64,000 nucleotides of DNA, from positions 248,001-312,000 of the forward strand of contig NZ_LAQQ01000005.1 of NCBI RefSeq assembly GCF_000971985.1. The letters run 5' to 3'. Within the stretch, counting starts at the first letter, position 1. The number at the start of each line of letters is the position of its first letter. This document shows positions 63,895 to 64,000 of the stretch, in pieces. The notes beneath the pieces are model-generated. The model did no database searches. It was not told the origin of the DNA and saw only the letters and a list, made by a program, of their open reading frames with translations. A program made the translations under genes and the position numbers. The DNA is from Paenibacillus dauci (lineage in GTDB: Bacteria; Bacillota; Bacilli; Paenibacillales; Paenibacillaceae).

Positions 63895-64000
63895 TTAGTA
63901 TTGCGATATCGTTATAGCTGTATTGTCACCCATCAGAGCCAGGTTATTCTCGACAACCTGCTCGCCGTCTTTCAGACCACTAGTAATCAGGGTCTGAGAA
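63895..64000 (-). CDS. HlyD/RND-type efflux adaptor, C-terminal fragment (partial)
   Basis: The gene runs off the right edge; 34 codons and the stop TAA are visible. The end reads TLITSGLKDGEQVVENNLAL and closes ITISQY. The pattern T-S-G-L-K-D-G-E-Q-V-V is that of the membrane-proximal domain of membrane fusion proteins of ABC or RND efflux systems. A terminator follows at 63830. The call rests on a short stretch. Confidence 0.6.
   Translation of the reverse strand, partial: SQTLITSGLKDGEQVVENNLALMGDNTAITISQY

Overview
The window looks like a Paenibacillus-type Bacillota genome. Most genes have strong AAGGAGG-type ribosome binding sites. Control sites are of Gram-positive type (TTGACG-17-TATAAT promoter, Zur boxes, CcpA cre sites). 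Many products resemble Bacillus proteins (YodB, YfmT, ManP/ManR), and several secreted plant-polysaccharide hydrolases are present. No IS element, prophage, rRNA or CRISPR array was seen.

Layout. (1) 1-9.9 kb: small and hypothetical genes, a YodB-like HxlR regulator, an aldehyde dehydrogenase, and a complete iteron/Rep_3 replication module (4.67-6.80 kb) next to a truncated NTF2-like gene. (2) 10.2-18 kb: metE, a spermidine-synthase-like protein, a lipoprotein, a TetR-map pair and a GrpB-phosphotransferase pair. (3) 18.2-23.7 kb: a mannose-type PTS (ManP-like) and its PRD regulator (ManR-like). They bracket a Zur-controlled zinc-binding lipoprotein gene and a candidate Zur-repressed small RNA. 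(4) 23.9-35.2 kb: a mannan utilisation locus. It has a secreted GH5 mannanase, a CUT1 ABC importer, two GH130 phosphorylases, a mannobiose/cellobiose 2-epimerase, a GH113-like enzyme, an acetyl esterase and a LacI regulator with two operators in the divergent promoter region. (5) 35.2-43.2 kb: DeoR, GNAT, Nudix and NIPSNAP genes, a GntR-deoD-MFS cluster, and a secreted GH5 endoglucanase/xyloglucanase with X2 and CBM46-like modules. (6) 43.3-58.8 kb: the most interesting region. (7) 59-64 kb: a MATE exporter, a diguanylate cyclase, a sugar acetyltransferase, a small protein and the 3' end of an efflux adaptor gene.

Region 6 holds a bacterial Ro60 orthologue (Rsr, TROVE plus vWA) preceded by a 1.3 kb non-coding stretch. 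That stretch encodes two Y RNAs (YrlA type) on the same strand. In both, a tRNA-like body is circularly permuted: anticodon side and T arm first, acceptor strands joined by a short loop, D arm last, and the whole closed by a terminal stem. The upstream copy also has a full Asn-type anticodon loop (CUGUUAA) and a canonical AGGUC variable loop. Between the two lie a perfect 30-copy TTCTAC repeat and a 93-base inverted repeat that may be a third structured RNA. Divergent from this are two overlapping WYL-domain regulator genes. Facing those is a six-gene operon like E. coli yehLMPQ/yehI: MoxR AAA ATPase, DUF5682, vWA protein, DUF4132, SWIM zinc finger and a small protein. I infer that Ro60/Y RNA, WYL control and the MoxR-vWA machine form one RNA-quality-control or conflict-response island. 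The sequence shows the parts and their arrangement; the joint function is untested.
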